Below are positions 7,627 through 16,458 of a stretch of 34,157 bases of DNA, one piece after another. The DNA lies in contig NW_008705608.1 of assembly GCF_000186865.1 (NCBI RefSeq), forward strand, positions 90,069-124,225, in the 5' to 3' direction. How positions within the stretch are numbered: position 1 is the stretch's first letter; every line of letters starts with the position of its first letter. The position numbers and the translations under genes are program-made. The stretch comes from Aureococcus anophagefferens (taxonomy: Eukaryota; Sar; Pelagophyceae; Pelagomonadales; Pelagomonadaceae). The notes under the pieces are model-generated. The model saw nothing but the letters and a program-made list of their open reading frames with translations. It made no database searches and had not been told where the DNA came from.

Positions 7627-10600
7627 ATGGGTCGCCGCGGCCGCCTGCTGCTGCTCCTCTTCGCCGGCGCGGAGGCCTGGCAGAAGTGGGCCTACGAGTC
7701 GAACGCGACGCAGGAGTGGCGCGACCTCTGGCGGCTGCCCCAGGGCCCCGGCGCGCGGCGGGGCCACACCATGGTGCTCTTCAACACGATGATCCTCATG
7801 TTCGGCGGGCGGTCCAACGAGGTGCGGCGGAACCACGTGCCCAAGACCTACGAGATCGAGACGGTCAACGGCACCATCGACTTCGTCAGCTACGACAAGA
7901 ACCCCATCGTCGACGGCACGTGCCGGTTGACGAATTCGTCCGAGGCCGGCGGCAACGCGTCGGCGTACTACGTCTGCGACAACCAGATCGACGTGGGCCT
8001 CTACTTCAACGACGTCTGGGCCTACGAGCTCAACTGCACGCGCTACGGCGACCTGCCCTGCGTCGAGCACACGTGGACGGTGCTCAACTACGGCGCGCAT
8101 CGCGGCGGCTGCAAGTACATCTTGGGCCGCGAGATCTGCACGCACCCGAGCGAGCGCTGGCTCCACGGCGCCGCCATGTTTTTAGATTCGACCATGCTCA
8201 TCTACGGCGGCTTCAGCCAGCGCTGCGAGGACTACTGCGACGACCTGTGGAGCTTCGACGTCCGCGACGGGTCGTGGATGGAGATCTACGAGGTGGGCCA
8301 CTTCAACCCGGGCGAGTCGCCGGGCAAGCGCTGGAAGTTCTCCATCGTGGCCGACGGGACGACGTTCTACATCTTCGGCGGCTTCCGGCTCTGGCACGGC
8401 TTCTCGTCGGACAACTCGGAGGACAACCGGTGGGACTCGTACGAGCTGCTGCCCCAGGGCGGCTACCTGAGCGACCTCTGGGTCTACGAGAAGCGGCTGC
8501 TGGCGCCGGAGGAGCCCATGCCGACGTCGTCGGCGGGGCTCGGCACCTGGACGAACCTCACGGAGAAGCTCACGCGCACGACGGGGCAGGACAAGAGAGC
8601 GAAATTCCCAACTTCAAAGGCTCGTTTCTCGGCCGTTTTCCACTCGTTTCGGCTGATCTTTGGACGAGCGATCGTCTCTCGGAACGGTCTCGAAGCGTGG
8701 ATGTGTTTTCTGTAACGCACGCGCGCGGAACACTCACGTTGAAGCGACGTTGAATCACCCTTGTGCTGCCCAGGTGCACGACGATCCCGGGCGACACGTG
8801 GGACGAGCGCGACGCGCAGTCGTGCGTCGCGTCCTGGCCCCAGGCCCGCGCGGGCCACGTCGCCGCGCTGGACCAGGAGCGCAACGGCATGTGGATCTTC
8901 GGGGGCTACACGACCTTCTTCCCCTACCTGTCCACGGACGGCCCGGGCTCGGGCCTCGGCGTCGTCGCGAAGCCGACGGCCCAGGGCTTCATTCCGTTTC
9001 CGGACTACCCCTACTACCTCGACGATCTGTGGTTCTACAATTTGACGGACGGCTACTGGACGTTGATCGCGCCCGTGTCGTCCTCGAACCCGGCCCCGCG
9101 GTGCGACACGACCTTGGTGCTCGACGGGCGGATTTTGATCATGTTCGGCGGCTTCAACGGGTCCCACCACTTCGACGACACGTGGTACTTCAACACGACG
9201 GAGTCGTCCATGCGCTGGCTCCAGAAGAAGGGCGTCGTCTACCCGCTCTGGCCGGAGAACTGCACGTCGGACCTCGAGACCGTCGAGGACAACTTGGACG
9301 AGTGCTTCCTCCTCGAGTGGAAGCGGCCCGTGCGGGCCCACTGCCAGTCGCCGTCCCAGGCCGGCTGCCGCTTCAACGACTGGTACGCGCCGGACCCGAA
9401 CAACAGCGCGCTCAACTTCGGGACCTACAACGGCGCGCCGTTCTACGGCATCGTCGACGCGCGGGACAGGGCAGGACAAGAGTGATTCAACGTCGCTTCA
9501 ACGTGAGTGTTCCGCGCGCGCTCGTTCCAGAAAAAGCATCCACGCTTCGAGACCGTTCCGAGAGATGATCGCTCGTCCAAAAATCAGCCGAAACGAGTGG
9601 AGAACGGCCGAGAAAGGAGCCTTTGAAGTTGGGAATTTCGCACTCTTGTCCTGCCCAGGCGCGCGACCCGGCGCCGACGGAGCCCGCGGGCGAGAACCAG
9701 CCCATCGTGCCCGAGGCGGCGACGGGGCCGCGCCAGTGGGTGCGGGGCGCCCAGTGGTGGAACGACTCCTGGGTCGCGCGCCACGAGCGCCTCGGCGACA
9801 TCGGCGACTACTTTGTGGAGGTCGAGACCGTCGACGACGCGAACGAGTCGTACACGACGTACAGCGGCACCTACTACCGGCGCTGCACGTCCGTCAAGGG
9901 CGAGGTGACGCGCGGCGGCACCATGGGCTGGCGCGGCGGCACGACGGACGGCGTCGCGGGCCGCGCGACGGAGCCGATCCTCGTGCCGCAGCCGCGGCGG
10001 CGCGCGCCGGGCTGGGACGGGTGCCGCGACCAGTGCTTCGGCGTCGTCCCGTCGAACCTGTACATGGACGCGAGCAATTTGTTCGACTGCCCCCTCGACG
10101 CGACGCTCCTCCCGGACATCGGCCTCCAGTACCTCCACCCGAACCAGCGGTCGGACCACGCGGCGATCAGGGCAGCAAAAGAGAGCGACATTCCCAACTT
10201 CAAAGGCTCCTATCTCGGCCGTTTTCCACTCGTTTCGGCTGATCTTTGGACGAGCGATCATCTCTCGGAACGGTCTCGAAGCATGGACGCTCTTTTCGGA
10301 ACGCGCGCGCGCGGAACACTCACGTTGAAGCGACGTTTCATCACTCTTTTGCTGCCCAGGCGGCGATCCACGCGCCCATGCTCGGGCAGACGCCGACGGA
10401 GAGCCGCTTCCTCGGCGAGCTTTATATTTTTGGCGGCGTGGGCTACGAGCGCGAGTACTACCAGACGACGAACACGACCTTCCAGACGGCCGTGCTCGAC
10501 GACATGTGGCGCCTGGGCATCCACGACTGCCCCTACAACTGCTCGAACCAGGGCGACTGCGTCTACGGCTTCTGCCGCTGCTACCCGGGCTACTACGGCG

Positions 10601-11259
10601 TCGACTGCTCCAACATCTCCTGCCCCGGCGACTTCTGCTACATCGACGAGGACACGAACATCCAGGTCTGCCAGCACTGCTGCCAGGCGGGCTACAACCA
10701 CACGGACGGCGACTCGTACGAGATCGACGTGCCGCGCGTGCCCTGCTCCTTCGAGAGCCAGCAGCTCGACGGGTCCTTCGGCGAGTCCAACGGCATCTGC
10801 GACGGCTTCGGCACCTGCCAGTGCGCGCCGCCCTACATCCTCGACGACTGCAGCGTCAAGGACTGCAAGCACAACTGCTCCGCGCGCGGCCACTGCTCCG
10901 TCGAGTTCCCCGTGAGCCGCTGCATCTGCAACCCGGGCTACTACGGCGAGTACTGCCAGTTCAAGGTCTGCCTGAACAACTGCTCCTACCCGAACGGCCA
11001 CTGCGACCCCGTGACGGGCGAGTGCGAGTGCGAGATGATGTACGAGCCCTACTTGAACACGCGCGAGTACCACCGGTGGGAGGGCGAGGACTGCTCCTAC
11101 CTGTGGGCCTACTGCGCCGGCACGAAAGCGACGCCCGCGGCCTGGGCCCTCGTCGGCGGCGCCGCCCTCTACCTCGGCCTCGGCCCCGGCGGCGCGCCGC
11201 GGCGCCGGAAACGCCGGCGCCGCGGTCGGCCGCGCGTGCCGCCGCGGGGGATGCCCTAA
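7627..11259 (+). CDS. Secreted kelch-repeat/EGF-like type I membrane protein, three introner introns
   Basis: Exons 7627-8573, 8774-9458, 9659-10159 and 10360-11259 join in frame to 1010 residues. Residues 1-17 are a signal peptide (Arg-Arg then a Leu run, Ala-Gly-Ala-Glu-Ala). Kelch blades with the Phe-Gly-Gly or Tyr-Gly-Gly signature lie near residues 45-65, 179-205, 233-255, 340-360, 425-445 and 729-740. Three Cys-rich EGF/tenascin-like modules follow at about 768-794, 880-908 and 912-940. A hydrophobic helix lies near 970-988, and a strongly basic tail closes the protein. Many Asn-X-Ser/Thr sites fit secretion. The architecture resembles attractin/MEGF8-type adhesion or receptor proteins; the ligand is unknown. 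All three introns are introners, in both orientations. Confidence 0.85.
8582..8773 (+). mobile_element. Introner copy B (192-bp subfamily)
   Basis: A 192-bp element in the kelch gene. Its ends are CGGGGCAGGACAAG and, at the right, the reverse complement of CTGGGCAGCACAAG. The flanking duplicates are GCGCACGA (8574-8581) and GTGCACGA (8774-8781), with one mismatch. The intron 8574-8773 (200 bp, phase 2) starts GC and ends CCCAG, and splicing yields Leu-Thr-Cys-Thr-Thr-Ile-Pro. It lies in the same orientation as the gene and aligns end to end with copies D and F, and with C reversed. Confidence 0.9.
9467..9658 (-). mobile_element. Introner copy C (192-bp subfamily), reversed relative to its gene
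   Basis: A 192-bp element with ends CAGGGCAGGACAAGAG and the reverse complement of CTGGGCAGGACAAGAG. Only base 2 differs between the arms. The flanking duplicates are GCGCGGGA (9459-9466) and GCGCGCGA (9659-9666). The intron 9459-9658 (200 bp, phase 0) starts GC and ends CCCAG. The sequence is the reverse complement of copies B and D, so an element inserted backwards still supplies an acceptor from its other end. Confidence 0.9.
10168..10359 (+). mobile_element. Introner copy D (192-bp subfamily)
   Basis: A 192-bp element with ends CAGGGCAGCAAAAGAG and the reverse complement of CTGGGCAGCAAAAGAG. It sits in a perfect 8-bp duplication GCGGCGAT (10160-10167 and 10360-10367). The intron 10160-10359 (200 bp, phase 0) starts GC and ends CCCAG. 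Splicing gives Asp-His-Ala-Ala-Ile-His, continuous with the next kelch segment. Orientation is the same as the gene. Confidence 0.92.
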
Positions 11260-11316
11260 CACCCGTTCTATGCGAACCGCGCCTCGTACGCGGGGGATGC
11301 CCGAAAAACCCGTTTA
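11243..11316 (+). repeat. Imperfect direct repeat at the 3' end of the kelch gene
   Basis: Two copies of about 29 bp, at 11243-11271 and 11289-11316, share an identical 14-bp core (CGCGGGGGATGCCC) followed by a similar A/C-rich stretch ending in TAT. The first copy contains the kelch stop codon and the second lies in its 3' flank. A C run (about 11327-11335) follows just before the stop of the convergent minus-strand gene. Confidence 0.6.
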
Positions 11317-11333
11317 TACGGAAGCCCCCCCCC

Positions 11334-12221
11334 CTAGTCCTTGGTCTCGACGGCGACCTGGCCCTCGTCGGGCGCGGGCGCGACGCGGCGGCGGCGGCTC
11401 CGGCTCCGCCGCGAGGGGATGCGGAGCCGCGTGAAGAGGCGGCTCACGCGGCTCCGGTGGAGCGACGTCGGCTTGCTCGTCGGCGGCGGCGCGTCCTCCC
11501 AGGCCTTCTGCGGCGGGTCCACGGAGAGGGCCGTCGGCGTCTTGGGCTTGGGGAGCGCCTCCGCGGGCGGCTCGTCCGCCGCGGGCGCCTCCGGGAACCG
11601 CAGCGGCCCCCGGAGCCGCCGCGCCTCGGCGGCAGAGAGCGCGTCGCCGACGTTGACCGCCGGCGCGCGGCCCGCGCCGTCGAAGTCGCGCCAGGTCTCG
11701 TTGAAGAGCGCGAGCACGCGCCGCGTCGCGTCGGACGCCGAGACGCGGAGGTGTCCGGCGACCGCGGCCACGGACCCGAGCCGCGCCACGTCGCCGAAGG
11801 CGCGCAGCGCCGGCGGCGCCGCCGGCTCCTCGAGCGCGTCGAGGGCCGGCGCGAGGTCCCGCGCGGGGCCCGGCGAGCCCGAACCGTCGGCCGCGAAGCG
11901 GCCCGGCGTCCGCCGCTCCGGCGACGCCATGGCCATGACGACGGACCCGTCCATGCTCTCCTCGAGGCGGTCCGGCGGCGCGTCGACGGAGGCGACGGAC
12001 ATGTCGAGGCTCGGCGACGCCGACAGCGTCGGGGGCGCCGCCTTCGGGGCGCGCGTCTTCTTCTTCTTGCGCACGTTTTTCGGCTGCGTCGGCGCGACGC
12101 TGATGGGCTCCAGCTTCTTGAGCGACGTCGACGCCGGCATATCGCCGAGCCGCCGGGCGGCGAGCGGGTCGCTCGGCGCGCCGAGAGGGCGGAGGACCGC
12201 CAGCCCGGGCTCCATGGACAT
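11334..12221 (-). CDS. Low-complexity basic protein, unrecognised
   Basis: The ATG at 12221 gives 295 residues. The frame extends upstream to 12266, but the region before the ATG is less GC-biased. The protein is Pro/Ala/Ser-rich with a Lys run near residue 50 (Lys-Lys-Lys-Lys-Thr), an Ala/Leu-rich helical stretch in the middle (about 130-205), and a C-terminus dense in Arg/Ser. The basic patches could be nuclear localisation signals. No domain is recognised and no function is proposed. It converges on the kelch gene with about 75 bp between stop codons. Confidence 0.5.
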   Translation of the reverse strand: MSMEPGLAVLRPLGAPSDPLAARRLGDMPASTSLKKLEPISVAPTQPKNVRKKKKTRAPKAAPPTLSASPSLDMSVASVDAPPDRLEESMDGSVVMAMASPERRTPGRFAADGSGSPGPARDLAPALDALEEPAAPPALRAFGDVARLGSVAAVAGHLRVSASDATRRVLALFNETWRDFDGAGRAPAVNVGDALSAAEARRLRGPLRFPEAPAADEPPAEALPKPKTPTALSVDPPQKAWEDAPPPTSKPTSLHRSRVSRLFTRLRIPSRRSRSRRRRVAPAPDEGQVAVETKD

Positions 12222-12300
12222 GTCGGGAGCGCTCCGTGTCCAGCGCGCGGGCTGCCGCGTCGGCAAATCTCAACCGTTCGGTGTGAATCTTGCCCTTCAA

Positions 12301-12416
12301 TTGCCGTTGTTGATTGGTCGTGCGGCAAGGCTTCGTCTCGCGCAGTCTTCAGAAAGTTTGTCAGTGGCGTTGTGATTTCAAGGCCTGCCAGCCGCACGAC
12401 CTATCAACAACGGCAA
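12301..12416. repeat. 116-bp inverted-repeat element (26-bp arms)
   Basis: The arms at 12301-12326 and 12391-12416 are reverse complements over 26 bp with one mismatch. They begin TTGCCGTTGTTGAT and enclose a 64-bp loop. The element ends two bases beyond the stop codon (TAA at 12418-12420, minus strand) of the glycosyltransferase gene, so it would lie in that gene's 3' UTR and could form a long hairpin. It has no similarity to the introners and no clear target duplication. It could be a MITE-like insertion or a transcript-end structure. Confidence 0.75.
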
Positions 12417-12417
12417 G

Positions 12418-13845
12418 TTACGGCGCCTTCTGCATGCCCGGCGCGCCGTGGACGGCCGCGAGGTCCCAGCCCGGCGGGAAGGGCTCCTCGGCCGCGGAGC
12501 GCACCTTGCCGCAGGCCGTCGCGCGCGGCTGGAGGCAGAGCTCCGCGCGGTCCACGTTGACGTACGTGTCCGGCGCCTCGAGCGCGTCGAGCACGCGCGG
12601 GTTGAACTCCTTCGCGAGGAAGGTCGTGTTCACGTAGGCGCGCCACTCGTTCCACCACCAGCCCGTCATCACGACGATCCAGGGCTTGTGGAACAGGTAC
12701 TTGACGGGCCCGTGCATCTCGCGGACGTTGAGCTTCACGTGGTCGTACCAGGGCTTGTCGAGCCAGACGAAGTGGGCCATGGACACGTGCTCGTAGGCCT
12801 TGGCCCGCACGCCCGACGCCGCGCCGGCGGCGGCGGCGAGCACGGGCGCGAAGCCGTAGGCGCAGTAGGGCGCGCCCATCCAGCCCCGCGACACGGGCCC
12901 GTTGTCGCGCTCGCCCGGGAACGCGAGCTGGACGTTGAAGCGCGCGGGCAGGTAGTGGACGGGCACGTCGCTGCGGCCGATGGCGAGGTTGATGAGATCC
13001 TGGCCGCCGGACATGTAGCCGCGCGACGCCTCGACGACCCTGGCGCACCACGCGGCCCAGCCCTTCTCGACCATCTTCGCGTTGTTGAAGACCAGCACGC
13101 CGTAGTTCGTGCCGTCGCGGAAGGCGAAGCCCGCCGGCGCCGCCTCCTGCAGCGCGGCGCGCGACCGGTTGTCGTAGAAGGCCGGGTAGCCCACGAGAAG
13201 CTCGTCGCGGTCGCGCTTGCCGTCCGGGCGGAGCGGGTCGTCGAGCGACCGCTGGGGCGCGTCGGCGTCCCAGCACTCCTTGGGGTAGACGCGGATCATG
13301 CCGATGCCCGCGACCTTGGGGAGCTCCTTCAATAACAGGTTGTCCGTCGCGAAGACGTCGTAGTCGATGGCGACCGTGTACGCGTAGCCCCGTTCCGCCA
13401 AGATTTCGGGCACGACCATGGGCATGTAGCAGTGGGGCGGCCAGGGCGTCTTGTAGTGGGCGTGGATGTCCGAATTCTGGTAGCGGATCTTGATGATGAG
13501 GTCGATGAGCGGGTGGTCGATGACGAGCGTCTCGACGCCGAACTGCTCCTTGGCCGTCGTGAGGCTCCGCGTGTTGACCAAACAGGGCGACGTCTGGTCC
13601 GCCTGCCACCAGGGCCCCGTCGTCGCGTCGCGCGGCAGCCGCTTGCAGTGCTGCTCGTTCCAGTCGCCGTCGCCGACGACGAAGAGGCCCGCGTCCGGGT
13701 AGAACTGCCTGACGCGGAGCAGCGCGACGAGCGCGGGCTTGAGGCCGAAGCTGTTCGTGCTCACGGCGAAGGCGACGCGGGGGTCGCTGGCTCCTATTCT
13801 CAGCAGGAGGAGCAGGCCGAGCGCGCGGGCAGCCCCGGCCATCAT
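12418..13845 (-). CDS. Secretory glycosyltransferase, GT8-like
   Basis: The ATG at 13845 gives 475 residues. A longer frame to 14091 crosses the divergent promoter and is not favoured. Residues 1-20 form a signal peptide or anchor (Met-Met-Ala-Gly ... Leu-Leu-Leu-Leu-Leu-Arg). The fold signature is GT-A: an Ala-Ile-Asp-Tyr-Asp motif at about 159-163 supplies the metal-binding DxD, and an Asn-Tyr-Gly-Val-Leu-Val-Phe-Asn stretch and a Gly-Gly-Gln-Asp-Leu-Ile-Asn segment match the later GT8/glycogenin-like motifs. It probably transfers a sugar from a nucleotide sugar in the ER/Golgi; donor and acceptor are unknown. Length is typical for Golgi enzymes. The gene is divergent from the channel gene, with about 175 bp between starts. 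Confidence 0.75.
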   Translation of the reverse strand: MMAGAARALGLLLLLRIGASDPRVAFAVSTNSFGLKPALVALLRVRQFYPDAGLFVVGDGDWNEQHCKRLPRDATTGPWWQADQTSPCLVNTRSLTTAKEQFGVETLVIDHPLIDLIIKIRYQNSDIHAHYKTPWPPHCYMPMVVPEILAERGYAYTVAIDYDVFATDNLLLKELPKVAGIGMIRVYPKECWDADAPQRSLDDPLRPDGKRDRDELLVGYPAFYDNRSRAALQEAAPAGFAFRDGTNYGVLVFNNAKMVEKGWAAWCARVVEASRGYMSGGQDLINLAIGRSDVPVHYLPARFNVQLAFPGERDNGPVSRGWMGAPYCAYGFAPVLAAAAGAASGVRAKAYEHVSMAHFVWLDKPWYDHVKLNVREMHGPVKYLFHKPWIVVMTGWWWNEWRAYVNTTFLAKEFNPRVLDALEAPDTYVNVDRAELCLQPRATACGKVRSAAEEPFPPGWDLAAVHGAPGMQKAP

Positions 13846-14020
13846 CGTCAGCGTCGAGGTGCAATGTCGACACGGCACTTCATCGTAAAAATAGCGGCTT
13901 ACGACGATGGAATGCGCCCACTCTGAGTCGCCGCGACGGATCCTAGCAACGAGCTCCACGCTCGGATAGAGAGCTCGATACGTCGTGAGCCGTTCGCCGC
14001 GTGAGCCGCTCCGTCGCACC

Positions 14021-16439
14021 ATGACCGACGACGGCCGGCGCGGCTCCATCGACGCCTCGCCGCTCGACGCCGCGGCGCCGTCGCCCCTCACGTCCGCCGC
14101 CGGCGCCGACGACGAGCTCTACGAGCAGGCCCTCGGTGCGCTGGCGTCGTCCGTGGCGCTGCTGGAGGCGCTCGGGCGGAGGCACGTCGCGCCGTCGCCG
14201 GGCCAGCTCGACCGCTCCCGGGCGCTCGCGTCGCGGTGCGCGTCCGCGTCCGAGGACGCGTCGGAGGAGGCGCTCGGCATCCTGGAGAAGCCCAAACCCA
14301 CGGGGAGCCGCATGGCCGCGTGGAAGCGGCGCGCGGAGCTCGCCATGACGGCCCAGCACATGGCGCGGAAGGCGCACCAGCGCCGCCAGAAGGACCTCGA
14401 CGACCGCGAGCGGCTGCGCATCGCCGCGGCGTCGTCCATGTCCGGGAAGAAGCCCGAGGAGTACAACGCCGAGGAGGCGCGCGCCAAGGTCCACGGCGAC
14501 ACGCTCGAGCGGTCCCTCGCGCGCGCGGACGCGGCGTGCTGCGGGAAGAAGGCCGCCGCGCCGCGGGAGAAGCGGCGGAAGAAGGGCCGGGGGTACCTCG
14601 ACCGGAACGCGTCGCAGACGGAGAACATGATGCTCCGCCTCGCGATGATGTCGAGCGCGCGCGAGGCGAGCCGCTTCTCCGTGCACCCGGAGTCGCGGCT
14701 CGTGCAGCGCGAGTCCTACGCGATCATCTTGGCCATGCTCTTCACGGTCGTGGAGATGCCGCTGAGCCTGGGCTTCGGCGACGACGCCGTGAACCGCGGG
14801 CCCGTCATGCCCGGCGTCCTCTGCGCCCTCGACATGCTCTTCATCGCCGACGTGGCCCTGAACTGCGTGACGGGCGTCCAGGACGGGCCGGAGATCGTCA
14901 TGCAGCAGCCGCGGATCCTGGCGCGGTATTTGAAGGGGTGGTGCGCGATGGACGTGATCTCGTCGGTGCCCCTGGCGACGCTCGCGGCGCTGAGCTTCGA
15001 CGTGGGCGCGCTCCGGACTTTGCGTTTGTTGAAGGTTTTCAAGCTCGCGCGATTGGCCAAGGTCACGCGCGTCGGCGAGGTCACGCGGAATCTCGTGGAC
15101 AGCGGCTTCGTGAACCAGGCCTTCGTGTCGCTGGTTGCTTTGCTCGTCCTCTTCGGCGCGGTGCAGCACTGGCTCGCGTGCCTCTACTGGGCCGTCGCGC
15201 GGCGGACGGAGCACGACTGGGGCAAGGACGAGGCGAAAGCCCGGGGCTTCGCGCCGGCGGCGGACCTCGCGGACGAGCCCCTCGGCGCGCGGTTGGTTTT
15301 CGCCTACCACTGGGCCGTCTACGCGACCTACGCGGCCGTGCCGAACACGATGGGGACCCTGCGGCTGAAGCCGGCCCAGTCGCTCTACTGCGTCTTCTGC
15401 GCGCTCGTGGGCATGCTCTTCATGTCCGTGCTCATCGGCGAGGTCGCGTCGATCCTGGACGACATCCGCATCGAGGACCACGACAAGCAGGCGGCGCTCA
15501 AGTCCATCGACGAGTTCATGAACCACCACAACATCGCCTACGAGCTGAGGGCGCGCATCCGGCTCCACTACATCTTCCTCTACAACAACAAGCACACGCG
15601 GCGCTTCGACGACATCTTCGCCGTGCTCCCCGCCGAGCTCAAGAGCAAGCTCTCCGTCGGCGTCCGCGTGCCCTATTTGAGGCGGACGTCCTGCTTCGTC
15701 GACCTCCGGCCGACGTGCGTGTCCGCGGTCGCGTCGGCGATGGTCACGACGCACTACGCGCCCATGGACCTCGTCTTCTCCCAGTCCGAGGACGCCGACG
15801 GCGTCCGCTGCATCGCCGACGGCAACGTCTTCCACTTCATCCGGGGCCTGCCCTGGCCCAAGGTCATCGCCGCCACCAAAGTCGACGACACCTTCGGCGA
15901 GGAGTGCGTGCTCCTCATGAAGAGCCGCATGTTCGTCTACGGCACGACGCAGCGTCCCGCGGCCTTGACGATTTTCGAGAGCTTTGGGGTGGGAAAACGA
16001 TGAAAAATCGTGACCGACGCACTTGGTAGGCACGATGGCGCACGTCCACTGCGAGATCTTCTGCCTGCCGGCCTTCGAGGTCGACGTGCTGGGCCACCAG
16101 TACCCGACGTTCAACCCGTCGGTCTACGCGTCCGCGGAGCGCAAGCTCGCCGCGCTGCAGCTCGCGCTCACGCGCCACATCCTCGCGCCGCGGCTCCACG
16201 ACTTCGTCGTGCGCTGGAAGCGGCGGCACGAGCCCGCGCCGCGGCCCGGCTTCTCCCGGCTGGGGTCGCAGTCCATGCACGACATGGGGTCCTTCATCTC
16301 CAAGCAGGCGCGCCAGCTCTCCGTCCGCGTCGCGCCCCTCGTCATGGGGGGGCAGAAGCCGCCCGCGAAGCTCGCGCCGCTCGAGAGCACCGCCGAGCAC
16401 TCACAAACACACACGTACACGCGCACATCCGGGGACTAA
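14021..16439 (+). CDS. Six-helix cyclic-nucleotide-gated/EAG-type cation channel
   Basis: Exons 14021-15953 and 16030-16439 give 780 residues. The 76-bp GT-AG intron is placed because splicing rebuilds the Arg-Thr of the cyclic-nucleotide phosphate-binding cassette (Gln-Arg-Thr-Met-Ala). S1 lies near 233, S2 near 271 (Asp-Met-Leu-Phe-Ile-Ala-Asp-Val), S3 near 306 (Gly-Trp ... Ser-Ser-Val-Pro), S4 near 330 with Arg/Lys every third residue, S5 near 368, the pore near 429-447 and S6 near 454. The C-linker and cNMP-binding fold follow at about 561-665. The long N-terminus is helical and basic. The pore has no Gly-Tyr-Gly: it reads Pro-Asn-Thr-Met-Gly-Thr-Leu, so K+ selectivity should not be assumed. 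The Thr/His-rich last 15 residues may be wrong. Confidence 0.85.
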
Positions 16440-16458
16440 GTCGATATAAGGCGATATG

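Noticed and set aside
9484..9568. Short open frames inside the introners (for example on both strands of copy C) as possible transposase remnants
   Set aside because: They are under 60 codons, differ between copies, have no motif, and the elements are only about 200 bp; chance frames are enough.
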